From Hydrogenophaga sp. (GTDB lineage Bacteria; Pseudomonadota; Gammaproteobacteria; Burkholderiales; Burkholderiaceae_C): DNA of 64,000 bases. The position numbers were made by a program, and so were the translations under genes. Below are positions 57,413 to 64,000 of the stretch, piece by piece. The notes under the pieces were generated by a model. The model saw only the letters and a list, made by a program, of their open reading frames with translations, did no database searches and was not told where the DNA came from. The DNA lies in assembly GCF_030373245.1 (NCBI RefSeq), contig NZ_JAUCZF010000004.1, positions 310,001-374,000 of the forward strand. The letters are read 5' to 3'. Numbering within the stretch: the stretch's first letter is position 1; the number at the start of each line of letters is the position of its first letter.

Positions 57413-57548
57413 AGGTTTGTCAGATCTGTTAAACCTGTTCATGCATACAAAGTGCTACGCCACAGGCCCGATATCAAACACATTTTTGGGATGCCATGCG
57501 ACTTCGTTTAACGACCACGATTGTGGGTATCCTGCGTTTTGCCGTTTA
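57413..57548 (+). repeat. Left copy of a diverged inverted repeat (pairs with 59640-59775)
   Basis: This element contains GGTTTG, then GTTAAACCTGTTCATGCAT (57428-57446), a variable middle, then CATGCGACTT and GTTTAACGAC (57496-57516), and finally TATCCTGCGTTTTGC. The same string of blocks, in the same order and spacing, is found on the minus strand at 59775-59640. It precedes the small gene at 57577. Confidence 0.7.
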
Positions 57549-57576
57549 AATCAAAGTTGGCATCACAGGAAGACAC

Positions 57577-58041
57577 ATGCGCATCCCTTTCCTACTCGCA
57601 GCGATCGTAGCTTCAGTTCATGCGACCGCGCAGCCTACCGCAGAGGCTATGACCGCCGAGGTTACCGACAATGTCGCAACTGAGTACGCCGACTGCGCGG
57701 CATACTTTTCCATCGTGCAAGGCGCATTCCAGAGTTCTGGCAAAGAGAATGAAGCCAAGAAGTACAAGGACGCCTCAGATAAGGCGGCCGAGTTCTCCCT
57801 ACTTGCAGCTAAGCAGAGTAGGACTGAGGATATTGCAACGCGAGTCACGCTTGCCCGTTTCGAAATGAGTCTCAAGGGCATGCAAAAGACGATCGCCAAC
57901 AACTACAGCAACATATCCTTGCTCATGAACAAGCACTCGGATTCTTGCGTCGAAGCTATGACGGACTCGTCCGCTCTGATTAAGCGATGGACGGAGAAGG
58001 TAACGACCAAGTACAGCAAAGGCAGCAGCGCACCGCGGTGA
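57577..58041 (+). CDS. Small secreted protein of unknown function
   Basis: This 154-residue protein has a signal peptide of about 18 residues (MRIPFLLAAIVASVHATA). The mature part is mainly helical, with cysteines in TEYADCAAYFS and NKHSDSCVEAM that could pair. I recognise no family. An AGGAAG site precedes the ATG. It ends two bases before an integron-like core site. Confidence 0.68.
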   Translation: MRIPFLLAAIVASVHATAQPTAEAMTAEVTDNVATEYADCAAYFSIVQGAFQSSGKENEAKKYKDASDKAAEFSLLAAKQSRTEDIATRVTLARFEMSLKGMQKTIANNYSNISLLMNKHSDSCVEAMTDSSALIKRWTEKVTTKYSKGSSAPR

Positions 58042-58042
58042 T

Positions 58043-58063
58043 GCCTAACTCAATTCGTTAGCC
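58043..58063. other. Integron attC-like core pair at a gene junction
   Basis: GCCTAAC-TCAATTC-GTTAGCC consists of two inverted seven-base blocks separated by seven bases. They resemble the RYYYAAC/GTTRRRY core boxes at one end of an attC site, where the outer GTTAGCC differs from consensus at one base. It sits exactly between the stop at 58041 and the next ATG at 58067. The other half of an attC site is not convincing, so this may be a decayed cassette boundary. Confidence 0.4.
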
Positions 58064-58066
58064 GTC

Positions 58067-58408
58067 ATGCCATCGATCCCCGGCTTCTGGGACGTTGGTC
58101 CCCACGATCCACTGAACGTAGAGTCCACTTGGCGTGAGTTTGTCGGCCGCGCTGGTGGCACAGTCGTCGAGCAAGTCGTCTCAAACCCGCGGACGTTCGA
58201 GAACGCAGACTTTTTCTTTCAGGAGAAGGGGGTCGTTGCCGAACTCAAGGAAGTCGCTACTGAGTTTGGCTCTTCTGCCGCGTTCATCGCTGGCTTCGAT
58301 GCGTTGATGCCCAAGGTCGTCGCCGAAAATCCGAACTGGAAGCCCCTTCTATTCGGCGGAACCGAGCCGCTGCCGAACTGGTACAAGCCTTCGTTGACGT
58401 TCTCCTGA
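58067..58408 (+). CDS. Small protein of unknown function, possibly truncated
   Basis: This 113-residue frame has no signal peptide or membrane segment. It begins MPSIPGFWDVGPHDPLNVES and contains FFFQEKGVVAELKEVATEFG. I do not recognise it. The sequence stops abruptly at NWYKPSLTFS, as if cut from a longer gene. The start lies ten bases after the core-like GTTAGCC, as expected for a gene cassette. Confidence 0.5.
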   Translation: MPSIPGFWDVGPHDPLNVESTWREFVGRAGGTVVEQVVSNPRTFENADFFFQEKGVVAELKEVATEFGSSAAFIAGFDALMPKVVAENPNWKPLLFGGTEPLPNWYKPSLTFS

Positions 58409-58544
58409 TCTTCGTACGGCTTGATGGGAAACTTCTTGGTTTCGATGAGTAGGCAGCTTTGCGGAATCATCAGCTATCCTTGTGAGGTCCAACGTAGAGG
58501 TCAGCGGAAGCCGCAGGCGGTCCGATGGGTCGGCAAGTTAAAGG

Positions 58545-59135
58545 TCACTTCCAAACCTGCCACCATTTTCGGGTAGCCCCTCCAAGTAAAGGCATGGATG
58601 AAGTTGCATAGACCTCGAATTGCATGTAGTCAAGGGCCGAGTTTTCTTCATCGTGTTTGAAGCCGGCAATCTCGCCGGCAGTTCGCAAAGGCACGTCAAA
58701 GTAGAAGTCCACTTCCTTTGGCCCCAAGTCCTCCGCGTCTTGTTGTTGTTCCGCTTGCTTTACGGCGATGCCGTAGGGGGCGGGAAGAGCGCCTTCGATT
58801 TTCAGATGCCGCTTGCTCTGTTGTGCATCATGTTCAACGTACCATACTTTTTCGCCGTGCGCCCAGAACTCGGCTGAAGAGAACATTACGTGCTCTTCGA
58901 CACGACAGGCAATAACTTTGGCGGTCCTCGACAGCACGGCCAGGCTTGACTTAGCGACTAAAGGGTGATCGCAACGCGGAGCAATGACGAGATGCCACCC
59001 GTCGGGAAGCGCGTGACCAGTGACCGATTTGCGTCCCCATTCACCCACACTGCCGGCTTTCGAAAGTCCGAGTGTTTCAAGTCCTGCTTCAACCGCAGTC
59101 CCCTTAAATGCAAGCCAGGATAGCGAATATCCCAT
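58545..59135 (-). CDS. Conserved hypothetical protein
   Basis: This 196-residue soluble protein begins MGYSLSWLAFKGTAVEAGLE and has LPDGWHLVIAPRCDHPLV and KEVDFYFDVPLRTAGEIAGF as conspicuous segments, ending WWQVWK. Proteins with this opening are found as orphans in many bacteria; no function is known to me. It faces the previous gene, leaving a gap of 136 bases without features, and its start lies beside a perfect hairpin at 59157-59194. Confidence 0.65.
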   Translation of the reverse strand: MGYSLSWLAFKGTAVEAGLETLGLSKAGSVGEWGRKSVTGHALPDGWHLVIAPRCDHPLVAKSSLAVLSRTAKVIACRVEEHVMFSSAEFWAHGEKVWYVEHDAQQSKRHLKIEGALPAPYGIAVKQAEQQQDAEDLGPKEVDFYFDVPLRTAGEIAGFKHDEENSALDYMQFEVYATSSMPLLGGATRKWWQVWK

Positions 59136-59156
59136 GGTGATTTTTTACGTTCGACG

Positions 59157-59205
59157 TAAGGGATATAGTGCGGCTTGTCGCACTATATCCCTTAACGGGT
59201 TAGGC
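59157..59205. repeat. Perfect 16-bp hairpin with attC-like core
   Basis: TAAGGGATATAGTGCG (59157-59172) and its exact complement (59179-59194) enclose a six-base loop. AACGG and the core-type GTTAGGC (59199-59205) follow on the plus strand. On the minus strand this reads GCCTAAC-CCG-TTAAGGG before the hairpin, like the left boxes of an attC site. The opposite core near 59145 is degenerate. Confidence 0.5.
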
Positions 59206-59265
59206 GCCGGATCTTGGTGCACGGCGGCCCTTGGATCGAACTGGAAAAGCATCGGTCTTGCCAGC

Positions 59266-59604
59266 TTAGAGATGGGTTCGATAGACCCACATAGCTGCGA
59301 CCACGACGCCTATGACCAGCAACGAAATGAATAAGTACCAGAGGATACGAAGCCCAGACACTGGATGCCTTGCGGTGCGACGTTCAATGAACTCATTTCC
59401 GTGGCGAATGCCGGGCAGCCTTGAATAAGCTTCACCGAGCAACTCTCCGACACCGCTCAGAAATAGATACAGCGGTGGGCCAGCCAGGAGATAGAGGAGC
59501 CATTTGGTAGGGCCTTGAAGCTCAAACGCCCACAAGGCATACGCCGCCGCTAGCCCGACGAAGAGCCAAATAAGAAGTAGCGAAAAGGTCAGCTTCTTCG
59601 ACAT
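59266..59604 (-). CDS. Small membrane protein of unknown function
   Basis: This protein of about 112 residues begins MSKKLTFSLLLIWLFVGLAA and has three hydrophobic segments, including KWLLYLLAGPPLYLFLSGVG and LRILWYLFISLLVIGVVVAA. It is probably an inner-membrane protein. A longer start at 59664 is open, but those codons include part of the repeated element, so 59604 is preferred. No family is recognised. Confidence 0.6.
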   Translation of the reverse strand: MSKKLTFSLLLIWLFVGLAAAYALWAFELQGPTKWLLYLLAGPPLYLFLSGVGELLGEAYSRLPGIRHGNEFIERRTARHPVSGLRILWYLFISLLVIGVVVAAMWVYRTHL

Positions 59605-59639
59605 GAAAGGCCGGGAGTTGTCAGAGCCTGACTTGAATA

Positions 59640-59775
59640 CATTCAGCAAAACGGAGGATAACATCGAACGCAGTCGTTAAACTAAGTCGCATGACTCCTC
59701 CAAAAGCCAATTAAATCAATCATATACAGCATCAAGCTGGATGCATGAACAGGTATAACGAAAACGGCAAACCCG
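59640..59775 (-). repeat. Right copy of a diverged inverted repeat (pairs with 57413-57548)
   Basis: Read on the minus strand this contains GGTTTG, GTTATACCTGTTCATGCAT, a variable AT-rich middle, CATGCGACTT, GTTTAACGAC and TATCCTCCGTTTTGC. These correspond block by block with the left copy. It precedes the small membrane-protein gene, so each copy lies upstream of a gene pointing inward. Confidence 0.7.
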
Positions 59776-60221
59776 TTCGGTCTAGGTTGCCGTCTGCGAA
59801 ACAGTTTAGCGGCGAGTCATGGACACGAATGGCAGAGCCTGCCGACACTTGGCAACCCCTGGTCGGCGAATGAGGGATCGAGGACGGAAGACCGCTCAGG
59901 GTCGCGAAGAGCCGGTCGCCTTGGCCGGAAGGAGTCGCTTGGCACCTTGTGCGACCCATCTCCGCTGAGTGGCCGCTGCTGAAGGTACAGCGGCCGGTCG
60001 CCCCGCAGGATGACGAATGGCAGGTTGCGGCGGCGGCTGGCATCCGGCTGCAAAACCTGACCGGCTGCTGTCAGCCTTAGGCCGCCGGCCAGTGTGCAGT
60101 ATGGGGTGCAGGTTCATGCCGACAACCAAGTCTTGTGCTCCTCCGGTACGCCAGCTACACGGATGACCTAAGGCCGTTGAGCGCTGCGTAGCACAGTCAG
60201 CGAGCTTTGTATGCCGGGATC
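59776..60221. other. Gene-poor stretch with repeat-like fragments
   Basis: No gene is supported on either strand. Two segments, ACACGAATGGCAGAGCCT near 59823 and GACGAATGGCAGGTTGCG near 60013, look like diverged copies of each other, and a third appears near 62970. Such patchwork is typical of decayed repeats or old cassette DNA. Confidence 0.4.
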
Positions 60222-61082
60222 TCAGCAAACAAACGGCGGTTTTGTCGAGGGCACGCACGCGGTGTGCTTGGCGATCCAGTCCGCGTAGGCGTGGACGGCC
60301 ACATATACCCCAGGCTTATCGGCCCGACCGCAACCGTCGCCAAAGCTGACCACCCCCAACAAAATCGCCGAATTGCCTTGACGCCGATAGAGCGGACCTC
60401 CGCTGTCACCTCGACAAGCATCCCTGTTCAACGCTCCGGCGCAAATGACATTGGGGGGCAGGCCCCCACCGTGAAGCTTCGCGCATGTGCCCGCATCCAC
60501 CAGAGGGACGTCGACGGCCATCAAGTCCAACGACTTCCAACCACGTTCCATGGTTTTCCCCCAGCCGCTTACCGTTGCCGTCCCCGGCGGCGTCAACAGG
60601 GCCAGCGCCTTATGAGCGGAAGCCACAGACATCGGCAAGGTTGTGACAAGTGGCTTGGCCGCTTTGACCAGCGCAAGGTCATGAATGCGGTTGCGGCAAT
60701 CGTAGCCGTCGGCTATCACGAACGTCTGCGGCATCACCAAAGAAATAGCATCACCCAACCTATTCGAACCGTACCCAATCCAGAAAGCTTCCTTGCGTAA
60801 TTCGATGCATGGCTGGGTTCCATCGTTCTTCTCAAAGAGGCAGTGCGCTGCGGTGAGAATCCATTCGCTGCTAACGACCGTGCCGCCGCAGAAGACACCG
60901 TCCAAGTGACTGAGGGAATTGCGGTCGATGAGGGCGACTTGCCAGGGCGCCTGCCCTCTCGGGACCTCCACGCCGCCAATGACATCTGGCTTCAGCGTCC
61001 CCAGCGGCACCATGCCCTGGGTCTGAGCATGCAGCGAAGACACGAGAAACAAACCGCCGATCGTAATCGCAAGGAGCTTCAT
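60222..61082 (-). CDS. Secreted trypsin-like serine protease
   Basis: This 286-residue chymotrypsin-family (S1) protease has a signal peptide ending near SLHAQT. The mature N-terminus is probably IGGVEVPRGQAPWQVAL, at residue 35. The catalytic triad is complete: His80 in LTAAHC, Asp135 in HDLALVK and Ser227 in GDSGGPL. Asp221, six residues before the serine, corresponds to trypsin Asp189 and predicts cleavage after arginine or lysine. Several cysteines suggest disulfides. Its start overlaps the stop of the upstream gene by four bases, so the pair is coupled. Confidence 0.9.
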   Translation of the reverse strand: MKLLAITIGGLFLVSSLHAQTQGMVPLGTLKPDVIGGVEVPRGQAPWQVALIDRNSLSHLDGVFCGGTVVSSEWILTAAHCLFEKNDGTQPCIELRKEAFWIGYGSNRLGDAISLVMPQTFVIADGYDCRNRIHDLALVKAAKPLVTTLPMSVASAHKALALLTPPGTATVSGWGKTMERGWKSLDLMAVDVPLVDAGTCAKLHGGGLPPNVICAGALNRDACRGDSGGPLYRRQGNSAILLGVVSFGDGCGRADKPGVYVAVHAYADWIAKHTACVPSTKPPFVC

Positions 61083-62587
61083 TGCACCTCAGAGTACAGA
61101 ACGGGCATGTGTGCGTCGCGTCGAGCTTTGTTGGACTCGATCTTGGATTTGAGCAGATCGATGCGAGCCGCCGTGATGTCCGATGCCACCGGGCTCGCGG
61201 CCGCCAAAGCTTCTGCCAGTTCTTCTTCAGCCTGCGTGACCTTGAGGTCTGCAAGCAGCACGCCGTTCGCGGCCGCACGCTCTGCCTCGGCCTCGGTCGC
61301 TTTCTGCTCGCTGGTCTTCGGAAGCAGCTTGTCCTTGAGCACGGTGCTCACCTCCGTCTTGGCGGCCGATAGCGCGTTACCGAAGAACTGTGCCAGCTTG
61401 CTGCCCTCGCGTGTTTCGGACAAAGTCAGTTGGGTCGTGACGTGGGTGAATAGTTTGCCAGTGACCAACGTGCGAGCAGCCTGTACGTTCGGGTCGTTGG
61501 CAAAGCGAGAGCAGATGGGGGCAGCGGTCCCTGCCGCGGGCGTGAAGCTTCCGCACAGTTGCTGCGCCCAATCGACACGCAACGGGCTGCGGTTGGCCTG
61601 CGCTGACGTCGACTCCATGCTTGCCCTCGGCACGTCCAGCTCGTACGTGCAACGCGTGTCACCGAGCTGGAACTTCTCCGGCGTCTGCGCGTTAAGGCGC
61701 CTGATCTCTGTACAGTACCGTGCCGTCGCTGCTGCCAGCGTCGTCCCTTCGAACAGCGAGGGAGGTGGTGGCACGGCCTTCTTGACAGCGGGCATCAGAA
61801 TGTCCATGGCAAGCAACCAGGGTGACAACGTCGCTTCCAGCTGCGTCTTGGCTTTGGTCGCATCGGACGTCTCGGCAGGGAAGGCGATCGGCAAACTGGT
61901 TGCCGCCGTCAAGAGCGCGTTGGGAGCGACCAGCTCGCTGCCTTGGACCACGTCATGGAACAGAAAATCCGCCTGCCCGAAAGGCTGGGCGCTCCCCGGC
62001 AACGACATGGCCATGGCGAGCAAAAAGTCTCGCTGCTTACCCGCAAACCAGCCCGTGTCCTCGAAGTCACCGTTATGGCGCAGGTACTGAGGAACCAACC
62101 TGAAGAACTTGGCTCCCTTAATAGGCACCACCTTGGCTTCAAACTGGAGGTTGGCATGCTGCAGCCCATGGAACGGCGTGGATGGGTTGGCCCATCCAAA
62201 CTCGGCGGCAGACGCCGCACCTTGTTTGAACGTGCCGCGGACAACGGCCAAGCAAGTGCTGGCAACGATCAGGTCCGCGTCCTGTCCCACCTTGTAGAAC
62301 GAGGCGCCGTTGCGCGCGGTGGTGGTAGACGTCTTCGCCTGCCCGGCCGCCTTGAGTGCTTCCGCAGCGGCGTCCACCGTGCCTTCGATCAGCTTCGGTG
62401 CTATGGCCGCAATCAACCCTCCTATCAGTGCGCTCCTGTTCACCTCGTCAACGGTCGGGTCCGGTTCGTGAGGGCATCTTTCAAGCCAACCTACCCGCGT
62501 TTCGCGGGCATCGTTCGCTTGGGCGAGCTGACCACCTGTTACCAGAACCAACAAGAAGGCCAATCCAAGGGCATTGACGAGACGCAT
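61079..62587 (-). CDS. Secreted protein of unknown function, coupled to the protease
   Basis: This 502-residue protein has a signal peptide ending near GQLAQA. A hydrophobic, glycine-rich segment (ALIGGLIAAIAPKLIEGTVD) follows near residue 55. The last 90 residues are alanine- and glutamate-rich and look like a coiled coil (EQKATEAEAERAAANGVLLA, then KVTQAEEELAEALAAA). No known family is recognised. The ATGA overlap with the trypsin-like gene suggests the two act together, perhaps as substrate, inhibitor or partner; this is inference. Confidence 0.75.
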   Translation of the reverse strand: MRLVNALGLAFLLVLVTGGQLAQANDARETRVGWLERCPHEPDPTVDEVNRSALIGGLIAAIAPKLIEGTVDAAAEALKAAGQAKTSTTTARNGASFYKVGQDADLIVASTCLAVVRGTFKQGAASAAEFGWANPSTPFHGLQHANLQFEAKVVPIKGAKFFRLVPQYLRHNGDFEDTGWFAGKQRDFLLAMAMSLPGSAQPFGQADFLFHDVVQGSELVAPNALLTAATSLPIAFPAETSDATKAKTQLEATLSPWLLAMDILMPAVKKAVPPPPSLFEGTTLAAATARYCTEIRRLNAQTPEKFQLGDTRCTYELDVPRASMESTSAQANRSPLRVDWAQQLCGSFTPAAGTAAPICSRFANDPNVQAARTLVTGKLFTHVTTQLTLSETREGSKLAQFFGNALSAAKTEVSTVLKDKLLPKTSEQKATEAEAERAAANGVLLADLKVTQAEEELAEALAAASPVASDITAARIDLLKSKIESNKARRDAHMPVLYSEVQ

Positions 62588-63119
62588 GGTGCAACGCTCC
62601 GTTCAAGGTTATCTGGATAGCATACCGGCGCAGCCGCCCCCGGACATCCTCAATTCATATGAACAGACGGCCCGATCACGCGTAGATTGCCATGTGACAC
62701 GCGCAAGACTTCTGACATTCCAGGACTGCCGCATACATCAATTGCAAGAATCAAAAGCTCTAGACACAAAGGGTCGACATAGGCGAGATTGTTCAGCGTC
62801 AGCGGACTCACTCACCGCAAAGAGCGCATATCCGTAGCAATTCGTCGCTCGCACGTCTGCCGCACTAGGGCGCCGAGAACAGCCGTTTGCACAAAAACTG
62901 GCGGCGGGCCGTCACCAGTTGAGCGGTTTCGGGTGTACAGCGGTCCGATGGGAATCCGAAGAACGAATGGCGGGCTTAAGAGCCGCCGGACAATGATTGC
63001 CCGTTCTGACAGTCCGCAATCAGCCTGGGGGACGCCTGCTGATCACCACCTTGGCTGTGCATATCATGCCGTCAGTGCCCCTCTGAAGCCAACCCGCGTT
63101 CTTCACTTCGGGTATCGCG
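62588..63119. other. Gene-poor stretch between the Argonaute and protease genes
   Basis: Open frames here lack recognisable protein-like sequence and a start signal. A repeat-like GAACGAATGGCGGGCTTA occurs near 62969. I see no terminator with a clear T-run after the Argonaute gene. Confidence 0.4.
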
Positions 63120-64000
63120 TCAAATGTAGTAGCGAAATGGAAGCGGAGGCAGTTCGTTCTTGCGAGGTGCAGCCGTCAATATTTCACCGACCGCATCGGC
63201 GAAGCGCAGTGTCACCGGCACGCCGTCTCCATAGATACACGCGTTGTAATTTAGCTTGGTTAGTGCGAGCACGTCCGCCATGACCTGCTCAATGTCCGCC
63301 ACCCCTCGGCAAATCTCGATTGACAGTGGGTTAGGCACCTCGCGGCCGGCGTAAGTCTGTAGCCTCGGCACGAAGCCCTTGGTCCAGAGATACGCCATCC
63401 ACCGCGATTTAATCCAGCCCACACCTCGGGTGATGTTTATCGTGCCGTGCCTGTAGAGCTTCATGCCCGCATCCTGGCGGATACGCACGCACACCACATT
63501 GGTCTCGGGCGGCACGGTCTCCTTGAAGCCATCCCACTCCTCGGCCGAGAAACGCGTCTTGCCGTGGATGAAGAGCTCCTTGGGGGCCTGGCCGCTATGG
63601 TTCTTGCGATATGCGTCCACGACCATCGCCATCAGGGATTTGGCCTTCTCCTTGGGGAGGTGGAAGTCGTCCTTGGTCGAGGTGAGCCATGGGCCGACCG
63701 CTCCGCGAAACACGATGCCGTCGCCGGAGTCAAGGAACATCTGAGCGCCGCAGCAGGCGTTGCCGGGTTCGGCCGATGACGAATCCTTCTTGAAGACGAT
63801 GCCGACATAGCAGACGCCGGGGCGCGATGCCGCAAGCTGCCAAGGCTTGCCGCCGGCCTTGAAGAAGCAGGTCGTGGCGAGATTCCACGCAAGGGTCGCA
63901 GGGTCTTGAAGGCCGCGGCTTGGCATGCCGTTCTCGCGGACGAATTCTTCGGGTGCGAGCGTGGTCTCGCGGACCACTTGCACCGCCGCCTTGTGCTCCA
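63120..64000 (-). CDS. Prokaryotic Argonaute, PIWI domain (5' end outside window)
   Basis: About 293 C-terminal residues are present; the frame stays open through the right edge, so the start is outside. Recognisable PIWI segments are LAWNLATTCFFKAGGKPWQLA (given as NLATTCFFKAGGKPWQLA), RPGVCYVGIVFKKD, PKELFIHGKTRF, and LTKLNYNACIYGDGVPVTLR followed by FADAVGEILTA. The protein ends in hydrophobic FRYYI, the C-terminus often contacting the guide pocket. The usual DEDX catalytic aspartates are replaced (GIV for GID, HGKT for a HRD-type motif), so it probably binds but does not cut targets, as in short or long-B Argonautes. Partner effector genes would be expected upstream, outside the window. 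Confidence 0.85.
   Translation of the reverse strand, partial: EHKAAVQVVRETTLAPEEFVRENGMPSRGLQDPATLAWNLATTCFFKAGGKPWQLAASRPGVCYVGIVFKKDSSSAEPGNACCGAQMFLDSGDGIVFRGAVGPWLTSTKDDFHLPKEKAKSLMAMVVDAYRKNHSGQAPKELFIHGKTRFSAEEWDGFKETVPPETNVVCVRIRQDAGMKLYRHGTINITRGVGWIKSRWMAYLWTKGFVPRLQTYAGREVPNPLSIEICRGVADIEQVMADVLALTKLNYNACIYGDGVPVTLRFADAVGEILTAAPRKNELPPLPFRYYI

Noticed and set aside
57428..57513. GTTAAAC and GTTTAAC as the two ends of one attC site
   Set aside because: They occur in the order GTTRRRY then RYYYAAC, the reverse of an attC site; they are better described as parts of the inverted repeat pair.
58480..58544. Possible attC site between the two convergent small genes (GTCCAAC, then GTTAAAG)
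   Set aside because: The intervening bases do not fold into the expected imperfect palindrome and the second core breaks the consensus.
59896..60258. Minus-strand open frame of 120 codons downstream of the protease
   Set aside because: It overlaps the protease C-terminus, and its arginine- and proline-rich translation shows no family features; the region looks like decayed repeats.
62789..63283. Plus-strand open frame of 164 codons overlapping the end of the Argonaute gene
   Set aside because: It overlaps the conserved PIWI C-terminus on the other strand and its translation looks random, with no start signal.
53850..64000. CRISPR array in the accessory region
   Set aside because: No regularly spaced direct repeats are visible; the repeats present are inverted, single or diverged.

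Overview
This is a GC-rich bacterial chromosome segment that looks like a betaproteobacterium of the family Comamonadaceae (Hydrogenophaga- or Acidovorax-like). The main reasons are the gene order rpsO-pnp-quinone oxidoreductase-tpiA-secG-tRNA-Leu-nuoA to nuoN-DUF2818-NUDIX-DUF1178, the rpsU-yqeY pair, the NAD-type giant glutamate dehydrogenase, and an extragenic repeat near the left edge of a type common in that family. This is a judgement from gene order and protein style; no search was run. 

Positions 1-6.7 kb (mostly minus strand) carry a branched-chain-amino-acid-type binding protein, rpsU-yqeY, a flavoprotein and a sterol-desaturase-like membrane enzyme. They end with ybiB and a siroheme-pathway methyltransferase (cobA), which lie just downstream of the nitrate genes. 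Positions 6.7-18 kb form a complete nitrate assimilation cluster on the minus strand: nasR, the nasFED uptake ABC transporter, nirB, nirD and nasA, with a ModA-like protein beside nasR. The nasR-nasF gap holds a readable control region: two NtrC-like sites, an IHF-like site, a sigma-54 promoter, twin hexaloop hairpins of the ANTAR-target type, and a terminator that overlaps the second hairpin. Together they suggest that nitrogen limitation starts transcription and nitrate, through NasR, lets it pass the leader. CobA would help supply siroheme to NirB. 

Positions 18-27 kb (plus strand) are housekeeping genes: tsaD, a second binding protein, an aminotransferase, rpsO, pnp, a quinone oxidoreductase, tpiA, secG and tRNA-Leu(GAG). 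Positions 27.2-41.8 kb are the full 14-gene nuo operon for respiratory complex I, followed by DUF2818, NUDIX and DUF1178 genes. Positions 43.5-53.8 kb hold an exporter-type ABC protein (minus strand), NAD-glutamate dehydrogenase, and a cluster of sensor kinase, FixJ-type regulator, secreted HbpS/GlcG-like protein and secreted ankyrin protein. That cluster has an operator-like palindrome between the regulator and the HbpS-like gene. 

From 53.85 kb to the right edge the character changes to an accessory region. It has transposase remnants, one visibly AT-rich lipoprotein gene, small orphan genes with integron-cassette-like junctions, a diverged inverted repeat pair, long gene-poor stretches, a secreted trypsin-like protease overlapping a secreted unknown protein, and finally the C-terminal PIWI part of a prokaryotic Argonaute cut by the window edge. 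The Argonaute, which appears to lack catalytic residues, is the best candidate for a defence system. Its partner genes, if any, lie to the right of the window.
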